Shown one piece after another: positions 35,246 to 44,299 of a DNA stretch of 64,000 nucleotides. The translations under genes and the position numbers were made by a program. Numbering within the stretch: position 1 is the first letter of the stretch; every line of letters starts with the position of its first letter. The notes below the pieces were generated by a model. That model saw only the letters and a list, made by a program, of their open reading frames with translations. It ran no database searches and was not told the origin of the DNA. Source of the DNA: Halovenus aranensis (lineage in GTDB: Archaea; Halobacteriota; Halobacteria; Halobacteriales; Haloarculaceae); assembly GCF_900100385.1 (NCBI RefSeq), contig NZ_FNFC01000003.1, positions 1 to 64,000 on the forward strand, written 5' to 3'.

Positions 35246-36073
35246 TCACTCGGGGCCGAAATCCACACCGTCCTGTTGTTCGGCATGCATTCGGCGAATA
35301 GCTGCGCGTCCGTTACCAGCCTGGTATCCAAACAGGACGCTCTTGGCGTACTCCTGGGCGACCTCGGTTGCGTGGACGAGATTGTCTAGGTCGATGTTGA
35401 TTGCGTACAGTTCGATGCTGAACGGCGTGTCGAGGCGGTCCTCGAACCCAGTGGCGATAACCTCGACCCAGTACGTTGTCTCGTACGCCATGTCGTAGAT
35501 AGGGACGACGAATTCGTCGACGTACTCCGACAGCGCGTCGAGGTCGATTCCGCTCCGGCGTGCGAGATGCCCGGGGTACGGGTCCGGGTAGAGCGTCAGA
35601 TAGAGGTCGCCGGGAATCCGCTCGCGGGCCTCGGCAACGAAATCGGTGATGACCTGCTGTCTCCAGCGTGTCCGGTCCTCGAACTCGCTTGCCTCGAAGC
35701 GGCGCTCACACCGGTCACAGTGGCAGTACTCCTCGCGGGGAAACCCGACATCGTCGAGTCGGACGTTCTCGTCTGCCTCGACGGCGTCGTCTATCATCTC
35801 CAGAACCCCCTCTCGATAGGTGTCGTCGGTCGGACAGACGTAGTCCCAGTCGAAGTAGTCTCGGTCCCGCGTCGCGCGCTCGCCCTCGGCAGAGACTGGA
35901 GCCAGCGACGGGTCCCCCTCGACAGCCGCGTTGTCGCCGAAACACGAAATCATGTTGACCGCGCCGGCGACCGGGGTAGTTGCGCGCCCGGTCACGTCTT
36001 TCATCTCGAAGAACACGCGCTCGAACTCCTCCCACGACACCTCTTCCTCGTTTCGGGTGACGACGCCGTACAT
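35246..36073 (-). CDS. TIM-barrel glycoside-hydrolase-like protein of unknown substrate
   Basis: 275 aa. It carries features of GH-like barrel proteins: RLDDVGFPREEYCHCDRCERRF (a Cys-rich loop after the barrel strand ending in Asp/Asp), DLYLTLYPDPYPGHLARRSGIDLDAL, and FVVPIYDMAYETTYW. It has no signal peptide. ATG at 36073 rather than an in-frame TTG at 36097. The catalytic pair cannot be assigned from sequence. Confidence 0.6.
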   Translation of the reverse strand: MYGVVTRNEEEVSWEEFERVFFEMKDVTGRATTPVAGAVNMISCFGDNAAVEGDPSLAPVSAEGERATRDRDYFDWDYVCPTDDTYREGVLEMIDDAVEADENVRLDDVGFPREEYCHCDRCERRFEASEFEDRTRWRQQVITDFVAEARERIPGDLYLTLYPDPYPGHLARRSGIDLDALSEYVDEFVVPIYDMAYETTYWVEVIATGFEDRLDTPFSIELYAINIDLDNLVHATEVAQEYAKSVLFGYQAGNGRAAIRRMHAEQQDGVDFGPE

Positions 36074-36145
36074 GCACGGAAAAACGGACTCCAGCAATGT
36101 AACTGTTCGAGAAATCGGTTGGCTATCGATACCTCAACGACCCCC

Positions 36146-36220
36146 TCAGTCCTCGATGACCAGCTTGTACACGAGAACGATTGCTACCAGAGCGAGGGCG
36201 ACCTTGACTTTTTTCGACAT
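36146..36220 (-). CDS. 24-aa single-helix membrane peptide
   Basis: Reads MSKKVKVALALVAIVLVYKL followed by VIED and a stop. A positively charged N-terminus and one hydrophobic helix are clear. A TATA-like CTATTATC lies about 25-30 nt upstream on the minus strand. Short single-helix peptides of this shape are seen in other haloarchaeal genomes; function unknown. Confidence 0.6.
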   Translation of the reverse strand: MSKKVKVALALVAIVLVYKLVIED

Positions 36221-36360
36221 GCATCCCCCCGTAGACGGCATTCGATAATAGCTTTTCCGGAACCCGTATCTCAGTCTCGACTCTGTCGTCGCTGTCGAGG
36301 CGTCCGTTTATCGGGCCCCGCTCCGTGAGCACTTTGGTTCCCCCGGTGTAACCCCGCCGT

Positions 36361-37098
36361 ATGGGTCGGGACGAGTCGCTTGGCTGGCGCATCGAAGCGG
36401 TAGTTGCACGGTACACCAGCGGCTCACTCCCGCCCGAACGGGACCGACCGCTGGCGCTGTCGCCGCTGCCAGCCTGGCTCGAAAACGTCGCGTTCCACCT
36501 CGTGTGGGTCATCGTCGCCGTCAATCTCGCCGGGACCGCCTTCGGCTTCTACTATTATATTCCACAGCTCGAAGAGACACCGATTATCATGTGGCCGATT
36601 GTGCCGGTCAGCCCACTGGCGACGATGTATATCGGGCTCTCACTCGCAGCCTGGCGGCTCGGGTACAGGGGGTTCCTCGCGCAGGTGTTGCACGTACTCG
36701 CGTTCGTCGGCTGTCTCAAGTACGGACTCTGGACTGTCGTCGTCCAGTCGTTTATCGAGGAGTCGAGTACGATTGCACTCTGGCTCTGGCAGTTTCTCAT
36801 CTGGAGCCATCTGGCGATGGCTATCGAGGCCTTTCTCGTCACACGATATGCAAAATTCTCGTTGTCTGCGGTCACCGTCGGCGTCGGCTGGTACGTGTTC
36901 AACGACCTGCTCGATTACTTCGTTCCTGTCTTCGACGGCCCACATCATACGTGGCTGAACGTCCTCTTGGTCGACGGTGAACAGGCCACCCCCAGTCCGG
37001 CGTTCGAGATGGTCGCTGGCTCCGCTGTTGGGCTGACGGTACTCGGGACAGTACTCTCGTTAGTAGCCTGGCGCGTACTGAAAGCGACCCCGAACTAA
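36361..37098 (+). CDS. DUF1405 membrane protein (YpjA-like)
   Basis: 245 aa with six or so helices. The DUF1405 signatures are NLAGTAFGFYYYIPQLEETPIIMWPIVPVSPLAT and LHVLAFVGCLKYGLWTVVV. Function unknown. It ends directly against the proS stop (37098/37099), tail to tail. Confidence 0.85.
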   Translation: MGRDESLGWRIEAVVARYTSGSLPPERDRPLALSPLPAWLENVAFHLVWVIVAVNLAGTAFGFYYYIPQLEETPIIMWPIVPVSPLATMYIGLSLAAWRLGYRGFLAQVLHVLAFVGCLKYGLWTVVVQSFIEESSTIALWLWQFLIWSHLAMAIEAFLVTRYAKFSLSAVTVGVGWYVFNDLLDYFVPVFDGPHHTWLNVLLVDGEQATPSPAFEMVAGSAVGLTVLGTVLSLVAWRVLKATPN

Positions 37099-38556
37099 TC
37101 AGTACGTCTTCGCGAAGTAGGCCGTCTCCTCGGCGTCCTCGCCACAGATGGCACACTCCTCGTGAATCGGCTCCTCGTCGCGGTCGAGCGGAACCATCAC
37201 GATTTCAGCCGCGATTGCGTCTTTGACCGGTTCCTCGCAGGCCTCCTCGCCACACCAGCCACACTTGACGTAGCCGCCGTGCTGGCCGATAGTGCCGAGA
37301 ATTTCCTCGCGACTCTCTGCCTCGCGAATCTCACCTTCGAGGGTCTCCTCCGCGCTGGCATACAGCTTTGCGAAGACGGTGTCGAGGTGGTCCTCGGTCG
37401 TCTCGGTGATGGTCGTCGCGTCGACGGTTTCGCTCTCCCCGTCGGGACGATGGACGAGTGTTGCGGTCTCTTCGTCCATCTCGTTTGGCCCGACCTCGAT
37501 ACGTAGCGGGACGCCCTTGAGTTCCCATTCGTTGTACTTGAAGCCGGGATTGCGGTGGTCGCGGTCGTCGAGGTGGACGCGGATGCCCGCGTCGTCCAGC
37601 GTAGATTCGAGTTCCTCGGCGTAGCCGAGAATCTCGTCGACGTTGTCGTCCTGCCAGATGGGGACGATGACGACCTGCGGGTCCGCAAGCGTCGGCGGAA
37701 GAACGAGTCCCTGGTCGTCGCTGTGAGTCATAATGAGTGCTCCCATCGCGCGCCAGGAGAGTCCCCACGATGTAGTGTGTGCCGTCTGTTCGTCCTCGTT
37801 TTCGTCGATGTAGGTGATGTCGAATGCCTCGCCAAAAGAGGTCCCGAGGTAGTGACTCGTCCCACCCTGGACACTCTTGCCGTCTGGCATCAGCGCCTCG
37901 ACAGTCGTCGTCGTGTGCGCGCCGGGGAACTTGTCGTGGTCCGGCTTGCGGCCTTTCAGGACGGGCATCGCCAGCACGTCCTCGTAGACGCGCTCGTACT
38001 GCTCCAGGCGGAGCATCGTCTCCTCCCAGGCCCCGTCGCTGTCCTCGTGAGCAGTGTGCCCTTCCTGCCAGAGGAACTCCTTGGTTCGGAAGAAAGGCTT
38101 GGTCTCGGTGGCCTCCCAGCGGACCACCGAACACCACTGATTGAGTCGCAACGGAAGGTCTCGGTGCGAGCGCGTCCACTGTGACATATACGGCGCGATA
38201 ATCGACTCACTCGTCGGCCGGACAGCGAGGCGTTCATCGAGTTCGTCGTATCCGCCCTGCGTGACCCAGGCGACCTCGGGGTCGAAGCCCTCGACGATGT
38301 CTTTCTCCCGTTCGAGGTGGCCTTCGGGGATGAACAGCGGGAAGTACGCGTTCTGGACGCCGGTGTCTTTGAACCAGCCGTCGAGGTGGTTCTGGATGCG
38401 CTCCCAAATCTGGTAGCCACGAGGGCGCGTGACGATGAAGCCGCCCATCGGCGCATAGTCTGCGAGTTCGGCCTTCTGGACGACTTCGGCGTACCAGTCG
38501 CCTGTGCTGTATTCTTTGGACTCGGTGATGCCGAGTTCCTGTTCGCTGTCGCTCAT
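37099..38556 (-). CDS. proS: Prolyl-tRNA synthetase, archaeal/eukaryotic type
   Basis: 485 aa class-II synthetase: motif 2 LRLNQWCSVVRWEATETKPFFRTKEFLWQEGHTAH, motif 3 GLSWRAMGALIMTHSDDQGLVLPP, and an anticodon domain. The C-terminal zinc region has CGWCGEEACEEP and CAICGEDA and the terminal Tyr typical of the archaeal form. No bacterial editing insert. Confidence 0.97.
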   Translation of the reverse strand: MSDSEQELGITESKEYSTGDWYAEVVQKAELADYAPMGGFIVTRPRGYQIWERIQNHLDGWFKDTGVQNAYFPLFIPEGHLEREKDIVEGFDPEVAWVTQGGYDELDERLAVRPTSESIIAPYMSQWTRSHRDLPLRLNQWCSVVRWEATETKPFFRTKEFLWQEGHTAHEDSDGAWEETMLRLEQYERVYEDVLAMPVLKGRKPDHDKFPGAHTTTTVEALMPDGKSVQGGTSHYLGTSFGEAFDITYIDENEDEQTAHTTSWGLSWRAMGALIMTHSDDQGLVLPPTLADPQVVIVPIWQDDNVDEILGYAEELESTLDDAGIRVHLDDRDHRNPGFKYNEWELKGVPLRIEVGPNEMDEETATLVHRPDGESETVDATTITETTEDHLDTVFAKLYASAEETLEGEIREAESREEILGTIGQHGGYVKCGWCGEEACEEPVKDAIAAEIVMVPLDRDEEPIHEECAICGEDAEETAYFAKTY

Positions 38557-38589
38557 TGGCTGAGCATGCGTGAGGCACGTATAAACAGC

Positions 38590-39114
38590 CTACGCTCTCC
38601 ACTCCTCGGCTAACAGACCGTACCGAATCGCATCGACGTACTCGCCGTTGACGAATATCTGGTCACGGAACCGACCCTCCTGCTCGAAGCCGAGTGTTTC
38701 GAGCAGCCCCTGAGAGGCCTCGTTGGTGGCAAACACGCCGGCGACGACCTTGTGACAGCGCCGCTCCTCGAAGGCGTAGGTGAGAGCCTGTGAGACGGCA
38801 TCAGAGCCGTAGCCGTTCCCCTGCTCGTCTGGCACGACCCAGTAGCCAATTTCCACACGGCCAGCGGTCTCGTCCCAGTCGAACAGCGCGACCGCACCGA
38901 CCGGCTCGTCGTCGGCGCAGATGAGGAGGTTCACACTCTCTTGCATGTACCCCTCGAAGTCGTCTTCGAGGTCGCCGGCGGTTTTCGGCTCGGTACGACC
39001 CAGCGGTTGGCGCACGTCGGGATGGTTGTAGTAGGTCTGGACGAACGACAGGTCGTCTCGTTCGAGCGGGCGGAGCGTGACGCCCTCACCGTCGAGAAAT
39101 ACCGGTCCAGGCAT
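38590..39114 (-). CDS. GNAT acetyltransferase (RimJ/RimL type)
   Basis: 174 aa. VTLRPLERDDLSFVQTYYNHPDVRQPLG begins an Acetyltransf_3 fold; the acetyl-CoA loop is EIGYWVVPDEQGNGYGSDAV, followed by AGVFATNEASQGLLETLGFEQEG. Substrate unknown. ATG at 39114 rather than 39135. Downstream of the lipoprotein gene on the same strand. Confidence 0.88.
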   Translation of the reverse strand: MPGPVFLDGEGVTLRPLERDDLSFVQTYYNHPDVRQPLGRTEPKTAGDLEDDFEGYMQESVNLLICADDEPVGAVALFDWDETAGRVEIGYWVVPDEQGNGYGSDAVSQALTYAFEERRCHKVVAGVFATNEASQGLLETLGFEQEGRFRDQIFVNGEYVDAIRYGLLAEEWRA

Positions 39115-39151
39115 AGCAGTACTCGCTCCGGGCAAGCTAAATATCTCGTGG

Positions 39152-40285
39152 TTACCCCTGGTAGTGGAACTCGACGGCGAGGGGTTCGCCGCTGACGATA
39201 CCGTCGTAGACGAAGCGGTATCGCCCGGCCTGGAGGTCGGGACAGACCCGGAGTGTCTCCTCGTGTGCGTGTCCCGAGACGACGCCCTCTTCGGTCATCT
39301 CGAAGGTCCATTCGAATCCACCGCCCGGGCGGTGTTCGATTGCCTCGTCCGTGTACCCGACTTGTCGGCCGTCGGTCCCACGAACGGGCTGCCAGCCGTC
39401 CGTCGTCAGCACCTGGAGTGTCCACTTGTGCCGGTTCCCGGTGTGCTGGGTGTTCGTCGAGACGTTCCACAGCGTGACCTGCACCTCGTCGCCGCTCGGC
39501 GTCTGGACCCGCATCGCGTAGGTCAGCTCTTCGTCGTCGTGAACCTCGCCTATCGCGGCGTTCTCGGGACCGGTGAGGCGCTCGAAGCCATCGTCGTCAC
39601 ACGAGAACTCCGCCACCCGTGGCGGGTCACCACCGGGACGGACGTGACCGGGGAGGTGCTTGGGGTCGACGTAGCGCCCGTCGGCGGCGATTTCGGCGGA
39701 CTCGCCCCAGCCGTCGGTGACAGAGACCGTGGCATCAGTTGGCAGACCGTCGGCAGTGACGCGAACCAGCGCCGACGGATACGTCAGCATTGTGGCACAC
39801 ATCTCGTCGTCCTCGCTGGTATCGACTGCGCTCGCGGTAGCGACGATACTGTCGTTCTCGATACCGACCTCGGCGACATCGAGTCGGCGGTAACACGCAT
39901 TTGGCGCTGCGGTCTGGACGTAGACCAGCGAAGACGCGTCCGGGTCGCTCTCGTCGAGCCAGGACCGGAGGCCATCGATTTCACGGGGGTCGTCGACCAT
40001 CCAGGGCTCGTCATACTCGTCTTCAAGCACGGTCACGAAGCCGGTCGCGCTCTCGTCGCGTGCCCAGAGCGGGCGGCTCGATGTCGGTGGGAGATGAAAG
40101 ACATCGGACGCTATCTCGGCCGTTCGGTTCTCCGGGTCGTCGTCGGGAGTGTCGTCTGGCGTATCAGTTCCGTTCGGGGTGTCGTCCGTCGTGTCGTTTC
40201 CGTCGTCGTCGGAGTTGCCGATACAGCCGGCGAGACTGACCGTCGCGCCGGTTGCAAGCAGTAGCTTGCGGCGGGTGACCTGCAT
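39152..40285 (-). CDS. Tat-type lipoprotein of unknown function
   Basis: 377 aa. Signal TRRKLLLATGATVSLAGC has a twin Arg and a lipobox LAGC; a Thr/Asp linker with repeated DDTP follows. The mature part contains FHLPPTSSRPLWARDESATGFVTVLED and a C-terminal immunoglobulin-like beta domain (VQVTLWNVSTNTQHTGNRH..., VSGEPLAVEFHYQG). No family recognised with confidence. ATG at 40285. Confidence 0.75.
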   Translation of the reverse strand: MQVTRRKLLLATGATVSLAGCIGNSDDDGNDTTDDTPNGTDTPDDTPDDDPENRTAEIASDVFHLPPTSSRPLWARDESATGFVTVLEDEYDEPWMVDDPREIDGLRSWLDESDPDASSLVYVQTAAPNACYRRLDVAEVGIENDSIVATASAVDTSEDDEMCATMLTYPSALVRVTADGLPTDATVSVTDGWGESAEIAADGRYVDPKHLPGHVRPGGDPPRVAEFSCDDDGFERLTGPENAAIGEVHDDEELTYAMRVQTPSGDEVQVTLWNVSTNTQHTGNRHKWTLQVLTTDGWQPVRGTDGRQVGYTDEAIEHRPGGGFEWTFEMTEEGVVSGHAHEETLRVCPDLQAGRYRFVYDGIVSGEPLAVEFHYQG

Positions 40286-40493
40286 CTCTACTCGGACCAA
40301 CAACGGGCACTGATAAACGCCTTCGTGTGGGTCAAATGCCTGTTTGACTCTCGTCGCCGGATAGAGCCGAGATACCGCTCTCTCAACAGCCCTACAGCCC
40401 GGGCGGCAATTCCGACGTGCCTTTCCCGGTCGGTGTCGTTATCTGAGATATGAACAGCGCTTCGCCGACAGCACCGCTGTCGTGGTGGCAACG

Positions 40494-41288
40494 ATGACTG
40501 GAAAAGACGAGTACTACAACCGAGCGAAACAGCAGGGTTACCGCGCTCGCTCGGCGTTCAAGCTGGCACAGCTCGACGACCGGGCCGACCTGCTCGACCG
40601 CGGCGACACCGTCGTCGACCTCGGTGCCGCGCCGGGCGGGTGGACCCAGGTCGCCGCCGAGCGCGTCAGTCACGAGGGGACCGTCGTCGGCGTCGACCGC
40701 CAGCGAATCGACGAACTCGACGAGGCCGACGCGACCGTCGAGTACGTCCGTGGCGACATCACCGAAGAGCGGACCAGAGATGAGATTAGAGAGGTCCTCG
40801 GGGGCGACGACGAGCGGCCGGTCGACGTGGTTGTCTCGGATATGGCACCGAACATGACCGGCGACTACGACCTCGACCACGCCCGGTCTGTTCACCTGGT
40901 CCGCCAAGCCCTCGATGTGGCCGAGGACGTCCTCTCTTCTGGCGGCGACTTCGTCGCCAAGGTCTTCGACGGCCGCGACCTGGACGACCTCGAAGCCGAC
41001 ATCGACGAGGCATTCGAGTACGTCCGCCAGATGCGCCCGGACGCGTCGCGTGACGAGTCCTCTGAGCTGTATCTCGTGGCACGCAATCGACTGACTGCCC
41101 CGGTTCGCGCCGGCGACGAACTCGAGGTCGACGTTGTCGACACCGGCTCAGAAGGCGACGGTATCGCCCGTATCGACGGGTTCACCGTATTCGTCTCGGG
41201 TGCCGAGAAAGGCGAGACGGTCCACGTCGAAATCGAGGACGTGAAACCACGGTTCGCCTTCGCGGCCGTGACTGAGGAAGATGCCTGA
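40494..41288 (+). CDS. rlmE: 23S rRNA 2'-O-ribose methyltransferase (RlmE/FtsJ) with TRAM domain
   Basis: 264 aa. The FtsJ fold reads GYRARSAFKLAQLDD, motif I VVDLGAAPGGWTQVA, catalytic Asp in VVVSDMAPNMTGDYDLDH, and catalytic Lys in GGDFVAKVFDG. A C-terminal TRAM domain (VDVVDTGSEGDGIARIDGFTVFVSGAEKGETV) is added, as in archaeal members. ATG at 40494; an in-frame GTG at 40482 is the alternative. It overlaps the next gene by 8 nt. The gap 40286-40493 holds nothing further that I can support. Confidence 0.95.
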   Translation: MTGKDEYYNRAKQQGYRARSAFKLAQLDDRADLLDRGDTVVDLGAAPGGWTQVAAERVSHEGTVVGVDRQRIDELDEADATVEYVRGDITEERTRDEIREVLGGDDERPVDVVVSDMAPNMTGDYDLDHARSVHLVRQALDVAEDVLSSGGDFVAKVFDGRDLDDLEADIDEAFEYVRQMRPDASRDESSELYLVARNRLTAPVRAGDELEVDVVDTGSEGDGIARIDGFTVFVSGAEKGETVHVEIEDVKPRFAFAAVTEEDA

Positions 41289-42300
41289 GACCGGTAAGAT
41301 AGACCGTAGCTTCTTCGAGAACGTCATCGCCTCGCGGCTGGGTGCGTCTCGAACAGACGTATCGACCGGACCGGCACACGGCGTCGATTTCGGCGTCATC
41401 GACGTGGATGGCGCCGCCCTCGCGCTCGCGACAGACCCTATCTCGGTTCTGCCAGAGCTTGGCTTCGAGCGCGCCGGTGAGTTCGCCATCCGATTCGTCC
41501 TCACAGACGTTGCCGTCTCGGGACTGGACCCCTCGCATCTCGCCGTCTCGTTCGCGCTTCCACCGGAGATGACAGACGAGGAGTTCGGCGCTGTCTGGAC
41601 GGCTATCGACAGAGAGTGTCGTGACCTCGGCGTCGCCGTGACGACCGGTCACACTGCCCGCTACGACGGCTGTACGTTCCCGTGGGTCGGTCACGGGACG
41701 GCGATGGCTGTCGGCGAGCACGACGACATCATCTATCCGAACGGCGCTACCCCGGGCGACGTGGTACTTGTCACGAAGGGGCCGGCGGTCGAGGCGGTCG
41801 GATTGCTGACGACGTTGTTTCCCGACCACCTCTCGCTCGACGAGTCCACGCTTGCAACCGCCCAGTCACGGCTCGACGAGACGGGCGCGGTGCGGGACGC
41901 GAGAGCCATCGCCAGTATCGAGGGCGTGACTGCGATGCACGACGCCACCGAGGGCGGACTCGTCGGAGCGTTCCACGAGATGGCAGGAAGCGCTGGCGTC
42001 AGGTTCGACATCGCCACCGACGGCATCCCGGTCAGACCGGGCGTACGCGAAGCGACGGACGCACTCGGAATGGACCCCTGGCGTGCGACGTCCTCGGGGA
42101 CGCTGGTCGTCACGGTCGACCCCGGTCACAGCGACGCCGTTCGTGACGCACTCGCCGAGAGAGGAACGCCGGTCGGCGTCGCCGGTGTCGTCGAAGAGGG
42201 TAACAGCGTCGTCGTCGACGGCGAGACCACCGACCCGCCAGAGTCCGATGCATCCTGGCCGGTCTACGAGCGCCTGCTCGACGAACACGAGCGTCGATAG
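41281..42300 (+). CDS. AIR-synthase-related protein (HypE/PurM fold)
   Basis: 339 aa. PurM-type two-domain protein: IDRSFFENVIASRLGASRTDV, metal/ATP loop LATDPISVLPELGFERAGEFAI, then TTGHTARYDGC, GDVVLVTKGPAVEAVGLL, and MHDATEGGLVGAFHEMAGS. This resembles HypE and the archaeal AIR-synthase-related family. No hydrogenase genes are present, so hydrogenase maturation is unlikely; the true substrate is unknown. Coupled to rlmE. Confidence 0.8.
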   Translation: MPETGKIDRSFFENVIASRLGASRTDVSTGPAHGVDFGVIDVDGAALALATDPISVLPELGFERAGEFAIRFVLTDVAVSGLDPSHLAVSFALPPEMTDEEFGAVWTAIDRECRDLGVAVTTGHTARYDGCTFPWVGHGTAMAVGEHDDIIYPNGATPGDVVLVTKGPAVEAVGLLTTLFPDHLSLDESTLATAQSRLDETGAVRDARAIASIEGVTAMHDATEGGLVGAFHEMAGSAGVRFDIATDGIPVRPGVREATDALGMDPWRATSSGTLVVTVDPGHSDAVRDALAERGTPVGVAGVVEEGNSVVVDGETTDPPESDASWPVYERLLDEHERR

Positions 42301-42354
42301 GGAGCATCTCGGGGATGGAGCGGCACTTTATTTGAGTGGAAAGTAGGTCGAAAC

Positions 42355-42363
42355 TACATTTAT
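42355..42363 (+). promoter_or_regulatory. Promoter of the reductase-thiolase operon
   Basis: CGAAACTACATTTATGG: a purine-rich BRE-like CGAAAC before ACATTTATG. ATG 42393 is 30-38 nt downstream, so the leader is very short. Confidence 0.5.
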
Positions 42364-42392
42364 GGTGGTGGCCGTCGAACGCCGAGATACAG

Positions 42393-43136
42393 ATGTTACT
42401 AGACGACCGAACCTGTCTTGTTACAGGCGCATCGAAAGGAATCGGGCGAGGTATCGCCGAGGAGTTAGGCACACACGGAGCGAACGTCGTCGTCAACTAC
42501 CGGTCTTCGGAGGAGGCTGCTCACGAAGTTCAGGACGCTATCGAGGAGGGGCCCGGCTCGGCGGTCACCGCACAGGCCGACGTGTCGGACTTCGAGGCAG
42601 TCCAGGCGATGTGTGACGGCGTCACAGAAGAGTTCGGCCAGGTCGACGTACTCGTCAACAACGCGGGCATCACCGTCGACAAGAAATTCGAGAACATGGA
42701 GCGCGAGGACTGGGAGCGTGTTATCGACGTGAACCTCGGCGGCGTCTACAACTGTACGAAGGCCTGCTTCGAAGACCTCAGAGAAGCCGAGAACGGTCGC
42801 CTCATCAACATCTCGTCGGTGGTCGGCCAGCAGGGGAACTACGGGCAGGCAAACTACGCGACGACAAAGAGCGGCCTCTTTGGCTTTACCCGGACGATTG
42901 CGCTGGAGCTGGCACACCACAACTCGACGGCCAACTGTGTCGCGCCCGGCTTTGTTAAGACTGATATGCTCGCAGAGGTACCTGACCGTGTGAAAGAGCA
43001 GATTCTCGAACGGATACCGCTGGACCGCTTCGCCGAGGTCGACGACATCGCCGGTATCGTGCGGTTTCTCGCAAGCGAGGAATCGAGCTACATGACCGGC
43101 CAAGTACTGGGCGTCAACGGGGGCATGGAATGGTAA
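42393..43136 (+). CDS. 3-oxoacyl-(ACP/CoA) reductase, PhaB/FabG-like
   Basis: 247 aa SDR: TGASKGIGRGIAEEL, NNAGITVDKKFENM, catalytic Ser in NISSVVGQQGNYGQ and YATTK, and a C-terminal GQVLGVNGGMEW. Haloarchaea lack fatty-acid ACP, so the likely substrate is acetoacetyl-CoA (for polyhydroxyalkanoate). This is supported by the coupled thiolase (overlap 43130-43136), but a PHA synthase is not in the window. ATG at 42393. Confidence 0.85.
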   Translation: MLLDDRTCLVTGASKGIGRGIAEELGTHGANVVVNYRSSEEAAHEVQDAIEEGPGSAVTAQADVSDFEAVQAMCDGVTEEFGQVDVLVNNAGITVDKKFENMEREDWERVIDVNLGGVYNCTKACFEDLREAENGRLINISSVVGQQGNYGQANYATTKSGLFGFTRTIALELAHHNSTANCVAPGFVKTDMLAEVPDRVKEQILERIPLDRFAEVDDIAGIVRFLASEESSYMTGQVLGVNGGMEW

Positions 43137-44299
43137 ACGACGTCAAAATTGCGGGCGTCGGGATGACGCCGTTTGGCCGCCACAGAGAACGGACGGTCCG
43201 AGAGATGTTCGGTGACGCCGCTGGCGAGGCCTTCGAAGACGCAGACGTGCCACGCGATGCCGTCGAGGAGGTCTTTTTCGGCAATTACATGGGCGAGTTC
43301 GCCGAGCAACAGGGCCATCAGGGCCCACTGGCCGCGGAGGCTGCTGGCGTGCAGGCACCGGCGACGCGCATCGATAGCGCCTGTGCCTCAAGTGGGGTGG
43401 CTGTCCGCCTGGGCTATGAGAAAGTCCGCAGTGGGCTGGCAGACGTGGTACTCGTCGGCGGCGGCGAGCGCATGACGAATCTCTCGACGCCCGACGGCAC
43501 CGAGGCGCTCTCGGCGGCTGCCGACGCCCTGTGGGAGATTCGTGCGGGGATGACGTTCCCGGGAGCCTACTCGCTGATGGCGAATCGCTACTTCCACGAG
43601 TACGGCGGCAGTCGGGAAGACCTCGCCCACATCGCCGTCAAGAACCACGACCACGCCGTCGACAACGAACTCGCGCAGTTCCAGCGGGCGATTAGCGTCG
43701 AGGAAGTCCTCGACGCTGCGACCATCTGCTCACCGTTTGGCATGTTCGACTGCTCGCCGATGAGCGACGGCGCGAGCGCGGCACTCCTCGTCAGTGACGA
43801 GTTCGCGGCCGAACACAATCTCGACGCGCCGGTCCGAATCAGGGGGGCTGGCCAGCACAGCGACAACTTCGCGCTCGGTGACCGCGCGTCAATGTGTCAC
43901 ACGCCGGCAGCCGACCGGGCGGCCGAGATGGCCTTCGAGGACGCAGGCATCGGACCAGACGACATCGACGTGGCCGAGGTACACGACTGTTTCACCATCG
44001 CCGAGGTACTCGCGCTCGAATCACTCGGGCTGTATGAGCCCGGTGAGGCAATCTCGGCGGCCCGAAACGGGGAGACGGCCATCGACGGCGACCTCCCGGT
44101 CAATCTCTCCGGCGGCCTGAAAGCCAAAGGTCACCCGGTCGGTGCGACCGGTTGCGGGCAGATATCCGAGCTGACGAAGCTGCTCCGAGGCGACCACGTC
44201 AATTCCGACGCAGTCGAAGACGCGACTACCGGCGTGACCCACAACGCGGGTGGGACCGTTGCAAGCTGTGTCGTTCACGTCCTGGAGGTGGACGGATGA
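43130..44299 (+). CDS. Acetyl-CoA acetyltransferase/thiolase (SCP-x type, archaeal)
   Basis: 389 aa. The acyl Cys is in RIDSACASSGVAVRLGYEK, with HDCFTIAEVLALE and the C-terminal GHPVGATGCGQI of the active site. In archaea this thiolase type works with a partner OB-fold protein (DUF35), found next door. It forms acetoacetyl-CoA from two acetyl-CoA, or cleaves it. Overlaps both neighbours. Confidence 0.9.
   Translation: MVNDVKIAGVGMTPFGRHRERTVREMFGDAAGEAFEDADVPRDAVEEVFFGNYMGEFAEQQGHQGPLAAEAAGVQAPATRIDSACASSGVAVRLGYEKVRSGLADVVLVGGGERMTNLSTPDGTEALSAAADALWEIRAGMTFPGAYSLMANRYFHEYGGSREDLAHIAVKNHDHAVDNELAQFQRAISVEEVLDAATICSPFGMFDCSPMSDGASAALLVSDEFAAEHNLDAPVRIRGAGQHSDNFALGDRASMCHTPAADRAAEMAFEDAGIGPDDIDVAEVHDCFTIAEVLALESLGLYEPGEAISAARNGETAIDGDLPVNLSGGLKAKGHPVGATGCGQISELTKLLRGDHVNSDAVEDATTGVTHNAGGTVASCVVHVLEVDG

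Noticed and set aside
41281-42300. Hydrogenase maturation factor HypE
   Set aside because: The fold matches, but no hydrogenase or other hyp genes are present and the C-terminal Cys needed by HypE is missing (ends DEHERR).
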